Assembly: GCA_031556035.1 (NCBI GenBank)
Contig: JAVBTT010000030.1
Coordinates: 62,001 to 126,000 of the forward strand
Reading direction: 5' to 3'
From: JAVBTT01 sp031556035
Lineage (GTDB): Bacteria > Bacillota > Clostridia > Oscillospirales > UBA929
DNA length: 64,000 nt
Made by a program: the position numbers and the translations under genes
Notes under the pieces: model-generated
What the model saw: the letters and a program-made list of their open reading frames with translations, nothing else
Told to the model about the DNA's origin: nothing
Database searches by the model: none
In this document: positions 24,576-33,095 of the stretch, piece by piece
Layout: each line of letters opens with the position of its first letter
Numbering within the stretch: the first letter of the stretch is position 1

Positions 24576-24725
24576 ATGAACAGAAACAGATTCAAATCCG
24601 ACATGGAGGCCGCGTGGGAGCTTCGCCCGATGACGGACGCCACCCCCGAGACCCGCGCCCATCCGCACAGATTCATGAAGACAAAGAAAACCGAAGAAAA
24701 AAAGAGCAAGGATACAAAAAAATGA
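24576..24725 (+). CDS. small charged protein of unknown function
   Basis: A 49-residue hydrophilic protein with ribosome site ACGGAGGC before the ATG. It has a neutral middle (AAWELRPMTDATPETRAHPH) and a strongly Lys-rich C-terminus. The stop codon lies inside a good terminator, which supports a real transcription unit. No family is recognised. Confidence 0.5.
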   Translation: MNRNRFKSDMEAAWELRPMTDATPETRAHPHRFMKTKKTEEKKSKDTKK

Positions 24726-24751
24726 GAACGCGCGAGCTGTTCTCATTTTTT
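24715..24751 (+). terminator. intrinsic terminator overlapping the end of the small gene
   Basis: AAAATGAGAAC pairs with GTTCTCATTTT around a 9-base loop and ends in a T-tract. It insulates the CtsR promoter region from upstream transcription. Confidence 0.8.
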
Positions 24752-24762
24752 GCCGTCACAAA

Positions 24763-24779
24763 GGTCAAATAAAGTCAAA
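24763..24779 (+). promoter_or_regulatory. CtsR operator, upstream copy
   Basis: GGTCAAA-TAA-AGTCAAA matches the established CtsR heptad direct repeat (RGTCAAA-N3-RGTCAAA). It lies just before the -35 element of the ctsR promoter. Confidence 0.9.
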
Positions 24780-24785
24780 TCACAC

Positions 24786-24814
24786 TTGACAAAAAGCCCG
24801 GCTTGACGTATGAT
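24786..24814 (+). promoter_or_regulatory. sigma-A promoter of the ctsR operon
   Basis: TTGACA (24786-24791) and TATGAT (24809-24814) have a 17-base spacer. CtsR operators flank the promoter on both sides. Confidence 0.88.
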
Positions 24815-24827
24815 CAGGCAAGGTCAA

Positions 24828-24844
24828 GGTCAGCGTTGGTCAAA
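24828..24844 (+). promoter_or_regulatory. CtsR operator, downstream copy
   Basis: GGTCAGC-GTT-GGTCAAA has one good and one degenerate heptad. A further half-site GGTCAAG is at 24822-24828. It lies between the start of transcription and the ribosome site of ctsR. Confidence 0.8.
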
Positions 24845-24855
24845 CGAGGTGTTTT

Positions 24856-25296
24856 ATGAGAATATCCGATATTATTGCCGACTTTTTGCTAAGCGGACTG
24901 GGAGAAAGCGGGGGAATGCTTGAGGTCTCCCGCGGGGAGCTGGCGCAGCGCTTCGGCTGCGTTCCCAGCCAGATCAACTATGTGCTGACCACCCGCTTTT
25001 CGCCGGAGCACGGCTACATCGTGGAGACCAAGCGCGGCGGCGGCGGCTATGTGAGGATTACAAGGGTAAGGCTTTCCGGAAACGCCCTGATTATGCACGC
25101 AGTCAACGCGATTGGCGACAGCATCGACGCCCGCACCGCGGCGGCGTTTCTGTCCAACCTCGAAGCAGTGTCCGACCCGAGGCTGCTCAGCGTAATAGCG
25201 GCCGCGGTCAGCGACCTGGCGCTGCGGTCGGTCGACCCGGAGCAACGCGACGCGGCCCGCGCATCCATACTGAAAAGCTGCCTGATTTTGTTATAG
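24856..25296 (+). CDS. ctsR: class III stress gene repressor CtsR
   Basis: A 146-residue repressor of clp genes. The N-terminal winged helix covers residues 1-70 (ISDIIADFLLS, then FGCVPSQINYVLTTRFSPEHGYIVE). The Gly-rich wing RGGGGYVRI contacts DNA and carries the McsB-sensitive arginine region. The C-terminal dimerisation domain follows. It is the first gene of ctsR-mcsA-mcsB-clpC and represses its own promoter through the two operators upstream. Heat and arginine phosphorylation release it (known in Bacillus). Confidence 0.95.
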   Translation: MRISDIIADFLLSGLGESGGMLEVSRGELAQRFGCVPSQINYVLTTRFSPEHGYIVETKRGGGGYVRITRVRLSGNALIMHAVNAIGDSIDARTAAAFLSNLEAVSDPRLLSVIAAAVSDLALRSVDPEQRDAARASILKSCLILL

Positions 25297-25345
25297 AAGA
25301 GCGGAGCCCCCGCGCGTGAGATTGACATCACCCATTTCTGAAAGG
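25296..25345 (+). repeat. partial family 1 repeat between ctsR and mcsA
   Basis: The left box GAAGAGCGGAGCC followed by CCCGCGCGTGAG begins at the last base of the ctsR stop codon. Only the terminal part of the element is present. Its insertion inside a tightly regulated operon is notable. Confidence 0.6.
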
Positions 25346-25356
25346 AGATGCCACAT

Positions 25357-25692
25357 ATGTTCTGGATACAGCAAATACCCGCAAAGCCCATGCCCGCGCC
25401 GTGCCCGAGCTGCGGCATGACGCTGCGCGAGCTGAGCTCAACGGGCCGTGTCGGCTGCGCGAGGTGCTACGAATACTACAGAGACATACTCAGGCCATAT
25501 CTTACAAAGCTGAGCAACGGCTCCGCGCACACAGGCGGCGTTCCCGCCAGCGCCGGGGCGGAGCTGTCGGCAAAGCGAAGGCTGCAAGGGCTTGAGGATG
25601 AGCTGCGTCGCGCTGTCGCCGGGCAGAGGTTTGAGGACTGCGCCTCACTCAGGGATGAGATAGCCAGGCTGAAGGAGGAGAGCGGCAGGTGA
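25357..25692 (+). CDS. mcsA: McsA-like activator of the McsB kinase, short form
   Basis: A 111-residue protein with one zinc ribbon (CPSCG near residue 15, CARCY near residue 33) and a C-terminal UVR helix pair (LEDELRRAVAGQRFEDCASL). Bacillus McsA is about 185 residues with two zinc modules, so this is a one-ribbon form. AAAGGAG at 25341-25347 favours the ATG at 25357 over the touching ATG at 25348. Its stop overlaps the mcsB start. It should activate McsB and bind ClpC. Confidence 0.85.
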   Translation: MFWIQQIPAKPMPAPCPSCGMTLRELSSTGRVGCARCYEYYRDILRPYLTKLSNGSAHTGGVPASAGAELSAKRRLQGLEDELRRAVAGQRFEDCASLRDEIARLKEESGR

Positions 25693-26717
25693 ACAACATA
25701 CTTATATCCTACAGGGTCAGGCTGGCCCGCAACCTGCGCGATCTGCCGTTCCCCGCCCGCATGGACGAGGGGCAGATCAGAAGCCTTCTGGACAGGGCGT
25801 CCGGGGCGCTTATAGAGTCCGCCGGGGGAAATGAGTTCAAGTGTTCCCGCTTTACCGCCTCCGGAAGCCTTGAGGCCTGCGCGATGATGGAGAGACACCT
25901 GATATCCCATGAGTTTTTCTCGTCGGACCGCCCGCGCGCGGTGGTGGCGAACCGGGACAGGAGTGTCTCGGTGATGATAAACGAGGAGGACCACCTCAGG
26001 ATACAGGTATTCGGCAAATTTTTAAACGAGGCCTGGAAGACGGCCCTGAACATAGACCGGCTGCTGGACGAAAAGCTGAACTGGGCTTTCGACGAGGAGC
26101 TGGGCTATCTTACCGCCTGCCCCACCAATCTGGGCACCGGCCTGAGGGCCTCGGCGCTTATGCATCTGCCCGCTCTGACTGAGCTGGGCGCGATGAGGGA
26201 TATAATCAATCAGGCCTCCCAGCTCGGGATGACTGTGAGGGGTCTGTACGGAGAGGGAACCTCGGCCCAGTGGGGCTACTACCAGATATCGAACCAGGTG
26301 ACGCTCGGCGTCACCGAGGAGAGCGTGCTGGCGAGGCTTCAGGAGGTGGCGGACGCGGTCGCCGCCCATGAGACAGGCGCACGCGCTGAGCTTAAAAAAC
26401 GTGATCCGGTGGGCCTGGCCGACCGGGTGTACAGAGCCTACGGTCTCCTGTCCAACGCGCGGCGCATATCGACGCCCGAGGCGATGGGCGCGCTGGCCGT
26501 GCTGCGCATGGGAGGCCCGGTGACCGGCTTTGACTTCGGCGGGGAGCTGGCCGACGAGCTGCTCCACGCGATACAGCCCGCCGTTATAACACTGGCCGCC
26601 GGCCGCGGGATGACCGAGCAGGCGCGTGACGAGGCCCGGGCAGACCTGCTGAGGGACAAGGTCGCGGAAATCCCGCGGTTCGAGATCGACAATTTAAGCC
26701 ATCTTGAAGAAATGTGA
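25689..26717 (+). CDS. mcsB: protein arginine kinase McsB
   Basis: A 342-residue member of the ATP:guanido phosphotransferase family that phosphorylates arginines on CtsR and on proteins bound for ClpCP. The N-terminal SYRVRLARNL matches the SSRIRLARN signature. The catalytic loop region LGYLTACPTNLGTGLRAS is conserved. The start is GTG at 25689, four bases into the mcsA stop region. The N-terminus is about 20 residues shorter than in Bacillus, but the first conserved block is complete. Confidence 0.92.
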   Translation: MNNILISYRVRLARNLRDLPFPARMDEGQIRSLLDRASGALIESAGGNEFKCSRFTASGSLEACAMMERHLISHEFFSSDRPRAVVANRDRSVSVMINEEDHLRIQVFGKFLNEAWKTALNIDRLLDEKLNWAFDEELGYLTACPTNLGTGLRASALMHLPALTELGAMRDIINQASQLGMTVRGLYGEGTSAQWGYYQISNQVTLGVTEESVLARLQEVADAVAAHETGARAELKKRDPVGLADRVYRAYGLLSNARRISTPEAMGALAVLRMGGPVTGFDFGGELADELLHAIQPAVITLAAGRGMTEQARDEARADLLRDKVAEIPRFEIDNLSHLEEM

Positions 26718-26721
26718 AACC

Positions 26722-26850
26722 CTATCCGTGTAGGGGCGACCGTCCCCGGTCGCCCGCCGCATTCCCTTTCCGGGAATTCAGAAACGGCGCGCCGGGGTCG
26801 TCGCGCCCTACGCGGAGAACATCCCCCGGACGCGCAATGCGCGTCCGGGC
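26722..26850 (+). repeat. hairpin repeats between mcsB and clpC
   Basis: A family 4 repeat (GTAGGGGCGACC-GTCCC-GGTCGCCC from 26730) is followed by degenerate sequence. A perfect 11-bp hairpin at 26825-26849 comes next (CCCGGACGCGC, loop AAT). The repeats lie within the operon and may alter clpC message levels. No T-tract follows the last hairpin. Confidence 0.65.
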
Positions 26851-26892
26851 AAATACCCTCAACAACCTCCACCGAAAGGAATGACCATTCAT

Positions 26893-29340
26893 ATGAACAA
26901 CAGATTCACCGAGCGCGCCCAAAAGGCGATAGAGCTCGCGCACGACGCCGCCACAAGGCTGGGGCACGGCTACGTGGGCAGCGAGCATCTGCTGCTCGGC
27001 CTTCTGCGCGAGCAGGAGGGGGTGGCTGCCCACGCGCTGAAAAGCGCCGGCGTCGCCGAGCAGGACTTTTTAAACCGCGTCATAGAGAGCGTGGGGCAGG
27101 GAGGGCCCGGGCAGACTCCCCTCCAGGGGCTCACCCCGCGCTCCAAGCACATCATAGAGCTGGCCGCCGCCGAGGCGTCCCGGCTGGGGCACGGCTATGT
27201 GGGCACCGAGCACCTGCTGCTCGGCCTGCTGCACGAGGCGGAGTCCATTGCCTGCCGCCTGCTGGCGGCAATGTCGGTGGACATCCGCAAGCTATACGCC
27301 GACATAATCCGCGCCGTCGGAGGCAATCCTCAGCAGCCGTCCTATCAGCAGCAGAGCGGGGGGTGGCAGCCCGGCTCCGGCAGACAGGGGCAGCGCGACG
27401 GCAGGGCGCTTATGCAGTTCGGGCGCGACCTGACCAAGTCGGCGCGTGACGGGGAGCTTGATCCGGTGGTCGGGCGGGGGCGCGAGATCATAAGGGTAAT
27501 GCAGATACTCTCCCGCCGCACAAAGAACAACCCCGTGCTGCTGGGTGAGCCGGGCGTCGGCAAGACCGCCATCGCCGAGGGGCTCGCCCAGAAGATGGCC
27601 TCCGGCGACGTCCCTGAGAACATCCGCGACAAGCGGATCATCACGCTCGACCTGTCCGGCATGGTGGCCGGAACCAAGTACAGGGGCGAGTTTGAGGAGC
27701 GCCTGAAGCAGGCTATGGAGGAGATACGACAGCTCGGCAACGTCATCCTGTTCATCGACGAGATACACACGCTGGTCGGGGCCGGGGCAGCCGAGGGCGC
27801 GATAGACGCGGCCAACATACTCAAACCCGCGCTGTCGCGCGGCGAGATACAGGTAATAGGCGCGACGACGCTGGACGAGTACAGAAAATATATCGAAAAA
27901 GACGCCGCGCTTGAGCGCCGGTTCCAGCCGGTGACGGTGGGCGAGCCCTCCCCGGAGGAGACTGTCGAAATACTCAAGGGGCTGAGGGACAAGTACGAGG
28001 CGCACCACCGCGTCAAAATCACCGACGAGGCGCTGGACGCCGCCGTCAACCTGTCGGTGCGCTATATATCCGACCGCTTCCTGCCCGACAAGGCCATCGA
28101 CCTGATCGACGAAGCCGCGTCCCGCCTGCGCATGAACGCGCTGACCGCCCCTCCAGGCCTGAAGGAGCTGGAGGAGAAGGCGGAGAAGCTGGCCGCCGAG
28201 AAGGAGGCCGCGTCCAACGCCCAGCGCTTCGAGGAGGCCGCTCGGCTCCGCGACGAGGAGCTCGCCTGCCGCCGGGAGCTGGACGAAATGCGTTCAAACT
28301 GGAAGGATTCAAGCAAGGTTCAGGGAGGAGAGGTCACCCCGGACGAGGTTGCGGCGGTCGTGTCCGTCTGGACCGGAATACCGGTCACCAGGCTGACCGA
28401 GGACGAGGCGAAACGGCTGCTGGAGATGGAGAGCATCCTCCACAAGAGGGTTATAGGGCAGGAAGAGGCGGTCTCGGCCGTCGCGAAGGCGATAAGGCGG
28501 GGCAGGGTCGGCCTGAAGGACCCCAAGCGCCCGACCGGGAGCTTCATATTCCTGGGGCCGACAGGGGTCGGCAAGACCGAGCTGTGCAAGGCGCTGGCCG
28601 AGGCGATTTTCGGCGACGAGCAGGCGCTGATACGAGTGGACATGTCCGAGTTTATGGAAAAGCACAGCGTGAGCAAGCTTATCGGCTCCCCGCCCGGCTA
28701 CGTCGGCTACGACGAGGGCGGCGGACTGACCGAGAAGATCAGGCGCAAGCCGTTCTCGGTGCTGCTGTTCGACGAGATCGAAAAGGCGCATCCGGACGTG
28801 TTCAACCTGCTGCTGCAAATCCTGGAGGACGGCCAGCTGACCGACTCTCAGGGGCGCAGGGTGGACTTTAAAAATACGATCGTGGTCATGACCTCCAACC
28901 TGGGCGCGCGCAACATCACCGAGCCTGGGCGGCTGGGCTTCATCCCGGAGGCCGACAGGACGCGCTCGGACGGCGATATCAAAAACACAGTGCTTGCAGA
29001 GCTGAAGAAGGCCTTCCGGCCCGAATTTTTGAACAGGGTCGACGAGGTCATCGTGTTCCAGAAGCTCACGAAAGACGATATACGCAAAATAGCGGCCAAA
29101 ATGCTGGACACCGTCAGACAGCGCCTTGAGGCCATGAACGTATCGCTCGAAGTTGACGACGCGGCTCTGGAGCTGGTCGCCGACAAGGGCTATGACCCGG
29201 TCTACGGCGCGCGCCCGCTGCGGCGCTGCATACAGTCCGAGATTGAGGACGCGGTGGCCGAGAAATTACTGGAAGGCTCCATCACAAGGAGCGCCCGTAT
29301 CGGGGCCGCGGACGGCAAGTTTGAGGTGAGCGGGGAATAA
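26893..29340 (+). CDS. clpC: Clp ATPase ClpC
   Basis: An 815-residue Hsp100 unfoldase that feeds ClpP. Two N-terminal Clp repeats lie in residues 1-145 (HGYVGSEHLLLGLLREQEG and HGYVGTEHLLLGLL). AAA-1 has Walker A GEPGVGKT and Walker B ILFIDEIHT. A UVR-containing middle domain lies around residues 415-470. AAA-2 has GPTGVGKTE and LLFDEIEKAHPDVF. A ribosome site GAAAGGA lies before ATG 26881, but ATG 26893 gives the usual MNNRFTERAQ start. It is the last gene of the CtsR operon. Confidence 0.95.
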   Translation: MNNRFTERAQKAIELAHDAATRLGHGYVGSEHLLLGLLREQEGVAAHALKSAGVAEQDFLNRVIESVGQGGPGQTPLQGLTPRSKHIIELAAAEASRLGHGYVGTEHLLLGLLHEAESIACRLLAAMSVDIRKLYADIIRAVGGNPQQPSYQQQSGGWQPGSGRQGQRDGRALMQFGRDLTKSARDGELDPVVGRGREIIRVMQILSRRTKNNPVLLGEPGVGKTAIAEGLAQKMASGDVPENIRDKRIITLDLSGMVAGTKYRGEFEERLKQAMEEIRQLGNVILFIDEIHTLVGAGAAEGAIDAANILKPALSRGEIQVIGATTLDEYRKYIEKDAALERRFQPVTVGEPSPEETVEILKGLRDKYEAHHRVKITDEALDAAVNLSVRYISDRFLPDKAIDLIDEAASRLRMNALTAPPGLKELEEKAEKLAAEKEAASNAQRFEEAARLRDEELACRRELDEMRSNWKDSSKVQGGEVTPDEVAAVVSVWTGIPVTRLTEDEAKRLLEMESILHKRVIGQEEAVSAVAKAIRRGRVGLKDPKRPTGSFIFLGPTGVGKTELCKALAEAIFGDEQALIRVDMSEFMEKHSVSKLIGSPPGYVGYDEGGGLTEKIRRKPFSVLLFDEIEKAHPDVFNLLLQILEDGQLTDSQGRRVDFKNTIVVMTSNLGARNITEPGRLGFIPEADRTRSDGDIKNTVLAELKKAFRPEFLNRVDEVIVFQKLTKDDIRKIAAKMLDTVRQRLEAMNVSLEVDDAALELVADKGYDPVYGARPLRRCIQSEIEDAVAEKLLEGSITRSARIGAADGKFEVSGE

Positions 29341-29352
29341 TCGGCAACAAAT

Positions 29353-29381
29353 GTGGAGGCCCACCTCCGGCGGGCCTCCAC
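29353..29381. terminator. terminator between clpC and the convergent ATPase gene
   Basis: GTGGAGGCCC pairs perfectly with GGGCCTCCAC around a 9-base loop. It lies in a 54-base gap between two convergent genes, so it can serve both. The downstream T-rich stretch is modest. Confidence 0.6.
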
Positions 29382-29394
29382 GATATCCCTTTAA

Positions 29395-31968
29395 TCAGTC
29401 CTTGTCCCTTATTCTCGCGACCAGCTTCTGCGCCTCGATGAACAGCAGCATAATCAGGCAGAGGGCGACAACCTGCATCCACTCGAAGCCCGTGAGCATG
29501 ACAAGGTCAAACAGCTTGCGCAACGGCGGGATGAATATGACTGAGAGCTGCAAAAGGGTCGAGCCGGCGAAGGCCAGCCACAGCGCCTTGTGCTCCCTGA
29601 GCTTAATGTTGAAAATACTGTGCCGCTCGGACTGGAATCCCACCGCCGCGAACAGCTGGGAAAGCGACAGCGTCAGAAACGCCATTGTGGAGCCGAGCGC
29701 GCCGCCGCCGCCCCAGAAATACGCCGTTATCGCCAGCGCGGCCTCCGCCGCTCCGACCAGACCTATGCTCATCCAGGCGCGGCCGTCGAAGAACGGCACC
29801 TTCTGATCCCTGGGCTTGCGGCCCATCACATCCTTCTCGGCGGGCTCGACGCCGAGCGCAAGGGCCGGGAACGTGTCGGTCACAAGGTTTATCCACAGTA
29901 TCTGAGTCGCCTTGAGCAGGCTGAAGCCCATTAGGGTGGTCACCAGCACCGCCAGCACCTCGCCCGCGTTGGAGGACAGCAGGAAACGCACCGTCTTGTG
30001 GATGTTGTCGAATATCCGCCTGCCCTCGCCGACCGCCAGCACGATTGTGGCGAAGTTGTCGTCGGTCAGCACCATGTCGGACGCCCCCTTGGACACGTCC
30101 GTGCCGGTGATGCCCATCCCGACGCCGATATCCGCCGCTTTAAGCGCGGGAGCGTCGTTGACGCCGTCCCCGGTCATGGAGACTATCCTGCCTTTGCGCT
30201 GCCAAGCGGCAACGATGCGGCTCTTGTGCTCCGGGGCGACGCGTGCGTAGACGGCGATGCTCTCCACCCTTTTGTCCAGCTCCGCGTCGCTCATCGCCTC
30301 CAGCTCCGCTCCGGTTATCGCGACCCGCCTGTCCCTGCCGCCCAGTATCCCCAGATCGGTCGCTATCGCCACGGCGGTTATCTTGTGGTCGCCGGTGATC
30401 ATGACCGGCAGTATGCCCGCCTCACGGCAGGTCTTGATGGCCTCCCTGGCCTCGGGCCGGGCCGGGTCGATCATGCCGACAAGCCCGATAAATGTCAGGC
30501 CGCTCTCGATCTCCCGGACGTTGGAGAAGTTCGGGCTCTGTACGTCCTTGTATCCAAAGGCCAGCACGCGCAGCGCCCTCGACGCCATCTCCTCGTTTTT
30601 CTTTTCGACCGCGATCCCGGCGGAGCTTGTCATGCCGCATCTGGACAGCAGCACGTCAGGTGCGCCCTTGACGAATATCCTCACCCCCGCGCCATGCTCG
30701 ATCCCGACTGTCGACAGCTTTCTGTCGGAGTCGAAGGGTATCTCCCCGGCTCGTTTGCGGTTTCGTATATCCTCGTCTGTGCAGAGCTTGTTTTTGAGCA
30801 GGTAGTCTATCAACGCGGTCTCGGTCGGGTCGCCGACGGCGCGGCCCGTCTCGTCCAGCACCGAGTCGTTGCAGTGGGCCATTGCCGCCTCCAGCAGCGC
30901 CTCGTCCGTGGTCGATATCTCTGTGACGGTCATTTTGTTCTGCGTCAGCGTGCCGGTCTTGTCAGAGCAGATGACCTGCGTCGAGCCCAGCGTCTCCACC
31001 GCGGGCAGCCGCCTGATGATCGCGCCCTGCTTAGCCATGCGGCTCATGCCCATCGCGAGCACGATAGTGACGACCGCGACCATCCCCTCCGGTATCGCCG
31101 CGACCGCGAGGCTGACGGCGGTCATGAAGCTCTCCAGCGGCTCAAGCAGACCGGACAGCAGCCCAAGCAGGAACACAAGCGCCGCAATGCCCAGCACGCC
31201 TATGGAGAGCATGTTGGTTATCTGATTGAGCTTCTTTTGAAGCGGGGTGGTCTCCTTCTCGGTGGAGGCAAGCTGCCCCGCGATGGCACCCATCTGAGTA
31301 TCCATGCCGGTGGCCACCACCAGCGCTCCGGCGCGTCCGTACGTGACCGAGGTGCCCATGAACGCCATGTTGAGCCTGTCCCCGAGCGGGGCGCCGGGAT
31401 CGTCCAGCGTGACCACCATTTTCTCAACCGGCACGCTCTCGCCGGTGAGCGCCGACTCCTCCACTTTCAGGGAATTGCACTCCAGCAGCCGCAGGTCGGC
31501 GGGCACGCTGTCTCCTGCCTCAAGGGCCACCACGTCGCCCACCACCAGCTCGGCGGACGGAATTTTAACAAGGTGCCCGTCGCGGTAGGCCTTGGCGTTC
31601 GGCGCTGCCATCTCCTTGAGGGCGTCGAGCGCCGCCTCGGCGCGGGACTCCTGAATGGTTCCCAGCACGGCGTTCAGAATGACCACGACCATTATTATAG
31701 CCGCGTCCGCCAACTCCAAACTCTTTCCCGAGAGCAGAGGGGCGAAGGCGGAAACCGCCGCCGCCGCGATCAGCACCCAGATCATCAGATCCTGGAACTG
31801 AGCGAAAAATATTCCGATCAGGGTTTTCTTTTTTCCTTCGGTCAGCTTATTGGGGCCGTTCTGCTCCAGCCTTTTGACCGCCTCGGCCCTTGAAAGCCCC
31901 TTGGCGTCCCCTCCCGTCTCCCGCAGGGCGTCTCTTTCGGTTAAAGTGTGCCATTGCTGTTTCTCCAT
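29395..31968 (-). CDS. P2A-type calcium-transporting ATPase
   Basis: An 857-residue cation pump. The phosphorylation motif is ICSDKTGTLTQ. The actuator domain carries LTGESVPVEK. Membrane helix 4 carries AAIPEGMVAVVTIVLA, and helix 6 has NLVTDTFPALALG, the pattern of PMR1/SERCA-like calcium pumps. The hinge MITGDHKITAVAIA and TGDGVNDAPAL are intact. The ATG at 31968 has GAAGGAAG upstream. The frame remains open further upstream, but through repeat DNA. It probably exports calcium; manganese is a possible second substrate. Confidence 0.9.
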   Translation of the reverse strand: MEKQQWHTLTERDALRETGGDAKGLSRAEAVKRLEQNGPNKLTEGKKKTLIGIFFAQFQDLMIWVLIAAAAVSAFAPLLSGKSLELADAAIIMVVVILNAVLGTIQESRAEAALDALKEMAAPNAKAYRDGHLVKIPSAELVVGDVVALEAGDSVPADLRLLECNSLKVEESALTGESVPVEKMVVTLDDPGAPLGDRLNMAFMGTSVTYGRAGALVVATGMDTQMGAIAGQLASTEKETTPLQKKLNQITNMLSIGVLGIAALVFLLGLLSGLLEPLESFMTAVSLAVAAIPEGMVAVVTIVLAMGMSRMAKQGAIIRRLPAVETLGSTQVICSDKTGTLTQNKMTVTEISTTDEALLEAAMAHCNDSVLDETGRAVGDPTETALIDYLLKNKLCTDEDIRNRKRAGEIPFDSDRKLSTVGIEHGAGVRIFVKGAPDVLLSRCGMTSSAGIAVEKKNEEMASRALRVLAFGYKDVQSPNFSNVREIESGLTFIGLVGMIDPARPEAREAIKTCREAGILPVMITGDHKITAVAIATDLGILGGRDRRVAITGAELEAMSDAELDKRVESIAVYARVAPEHKSRIVAAWQRKGRIVSMTGDGVNDAPALKAADIGVGMGITGTDVSKGASDMVLTDDNFATIVLAVGEGRRIFDNIHKTVRFLLSSNAGEVLAVLVTTLMGFSLLKATQILWINLVTDTFPALALGVEPAEKDVMGRKPRDQKVPFFDGRAWMSIGLVGAAEAALAITAYFWGGGGALGSTMAFLTLSLSQLFAAVGFQSERHSIFNIKLREHKALWLAFAGSTLLQLSVIFIPPLRKLFDLVMLTGFEWMQVVALCLIMLLFIEAQKLVARIRDKD

Positions 31969-32039
31969 CTGCTCATCTTCCTTCTGTGTCGTTGTTGAGG
32001 TTATTATCCCACCCGCAGGGCACGGTATCCCTGAAGCGA

Positions 32040-32385
32040 CATGGTTCCCATATGACGGAGCACCAAGACGTTCACCCCTGCAGTTCCATTTCCCTCCCGG
32101 GGAGGGGTGCTGCCTGCGGGCGGCGGGGGATTTTCTCCGTAGGGGCGGGGTTCCATCCCCGCCGGGGGAAAGGATGCGCGGGCGACCGGGGACGGTCGCC
32201 CCTACAGGGAGCGCCCGGCTCCGCTCTTCGGGTGATGTCAAGCTCCCGCCGGGCTGTCGCTCCGGCTTTGCCTTTGGCAGCTGCGCCGCCTTCAGCAAAC
32301 GCCTGCGCTTTGTCTCAAAAAATGCTTCCTCGTGCGCTTCGCTGCTCGTTGGATTTTTCGGAACCCGCCCGGCTGCGCTCTTCTT
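32040..32385. repeat. hairpin-repeat island upstream of the calcium ATPase
   Basis: The 418-base gap between the ATPase and the GntR gene is repeat DNA. It holds family 4 (GTAGGGGCGGGG-TTCCAT-CCCCGCC at 32139, and GGGCGACC/GGTCGCCC near 32180-32203) and a full inverted family 1 unit. The family 1 boxes are at 32217-32229 and 32371-32383. Its hairpin has outer arms GGCTTTGC/GCAAACGCC and inner stem GGCAGC-TGC-GCCGCC. Confidence 0.75.
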
Positions 32386-32386
32386 A

Positions 32387-32731
32387 TTATTCCATCGCCA
32401 TTATCATCGCGACCATATCGCGCCTTGATATGCTCAGCTTGTGCGCCTCGTCCAGCAGAGCGCGAAGCAGAACCTCGCGGAACTCCCGCCTGCGGTGCTC
32501 AAGTATCGCGTCACGCGCGCCCGGTACAACGAAAAGCCCAATTCCGCGCCTCTTTGTGAGATAGCCCTCGTCCGACAGACGGGACACCCCCTTGGCCGCT
32601 GTGGCCGGATTGATGCCGAAGCGCTCCGCGAGCGCGTTTGTGCTTGGAGCGGCGTCCCCCTCGCGGACAGCGCCCGAGATTATATCGTCCTCAAGGTTTT
32701 TGGCCACCGTCAGATATATCCTGTCCTCCAT
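32387..32731 (-). CDS. GntR-family regulator, YtrA type
   Basis: A 114-residue repressor. The winged helix covers residues 5-75 (LEDDIISGAVREGDAAPSTN, then GINPATAAKGVSRLSDEGYL), and a short C-terminal helical region of about 40 residues mediates dimerisation, as in the YtrA subfamily. These regulators usually sit beside ABC transporter genes; here the next gene is the calcium ATPase, beyond repeat DNA. AGGGGTGA precedes the ATG. A TTGATT-N17-TACCAT promoter is possible upstream. Confidence 0.85.
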   Translation of the reverse strand: MEDRIYLTVAKNLEDDIISGAVREGDAAPSTNALAERFGINPATAAKGVSRLSDEGYLTKRRGIGLFVVPGARDAILEHRRREFREVLLRALLDEAHKLSISRRDMVAMIMAME

Positions 32732-32811
32732 GATTTCACCCCTGCTATGTAAGTTGGTTGAATGGTATACTAATAATCTGTAAAAATCAAGCGGTTTATG
32801 TCGAATATCAA

Positions 32812-32983
32812 GAAGAGCGGAGCCGGGCGGGTCTGGAAAAATCCTAGGAGCGATTGCAAATCGCGACGACGGATTTTGTCAGACAAAGCGCAATACCCTC
32901 CGGAGCAGGCGCAGCCTGCACAGGAGGGTACGGAGCGACAGCCCGGCGGGAGCTTGATCATGCGAAGAGCGGAGCCGGGTACA
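32812..32983 (+). repeat. family 1 repeat, copy A (left of hrcA)
   Basis: A unit of about 155 bases between two GAAGAGCGGAGCC boxes (32812-32824 and 32964-32976). Hairpin 1 includes TCTGGAAAAATCC with an imperfect complement and GCGATTGCAAATCGC. Hairpin 2 (32894-32930) has outer TACCCTCC/GGAGGGTA and inner GCAGGC-GCA-GCCTGC. The inverted copy B at 36915-37079 is almost identical. Confidence 0.8.
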
Positions 32984-33014
32984 TATTATTCTTCGTTTAT
33001 TCACAAAAACCGCC

Positions 33015-33043
33015 TTGACACCCTGTGCGCCGGGTGGTAAAGT
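33015..33043 (+). promoter_or_regulatory. sigma-A promoter of hrcA-grpE-dnaK
   Basis: TTGACA (33015-33020) and TAAAGT (33038-33043) have a 17-base spacer. The CIRCE element follows the -10 immediately. Confidence 0.8.
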
Positions 33044-33047
33044 ATCT

Positions 33048-33074
33048 TTGGCACTCAACAGGCCAGAGTGCTAA
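33048..33074. promoter_or_regulatory. CIRCE element (HrcA operator)
   Basis: TTGGCACTC-N9-GAGTGCTAA matches the consensus TTAGCACTC-N9-GAGTGCTAA at all but one position. It lies between the -10 element and the hrcA start, where HrcA binding blocks transcription. Confidence 0.95.
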
Positions 33075-33095
33075 TATCTTTTGGGGTGATGCTCC

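Noticed and set aside
29998..31893. 631-codon plus-strand frame opposite the calcium ATPase
   Set aside because: Antisense to a complete P-type ATPase with all motifs; no start signals.
31969..32298. N-terminal extension of the calcium ATPase to an upstream start at 32298
   Set aside because: The extra residues are encoded by intergenic repeat DNA, and the ATG at 31968 has a good ribosome site and the expected N-terminus.
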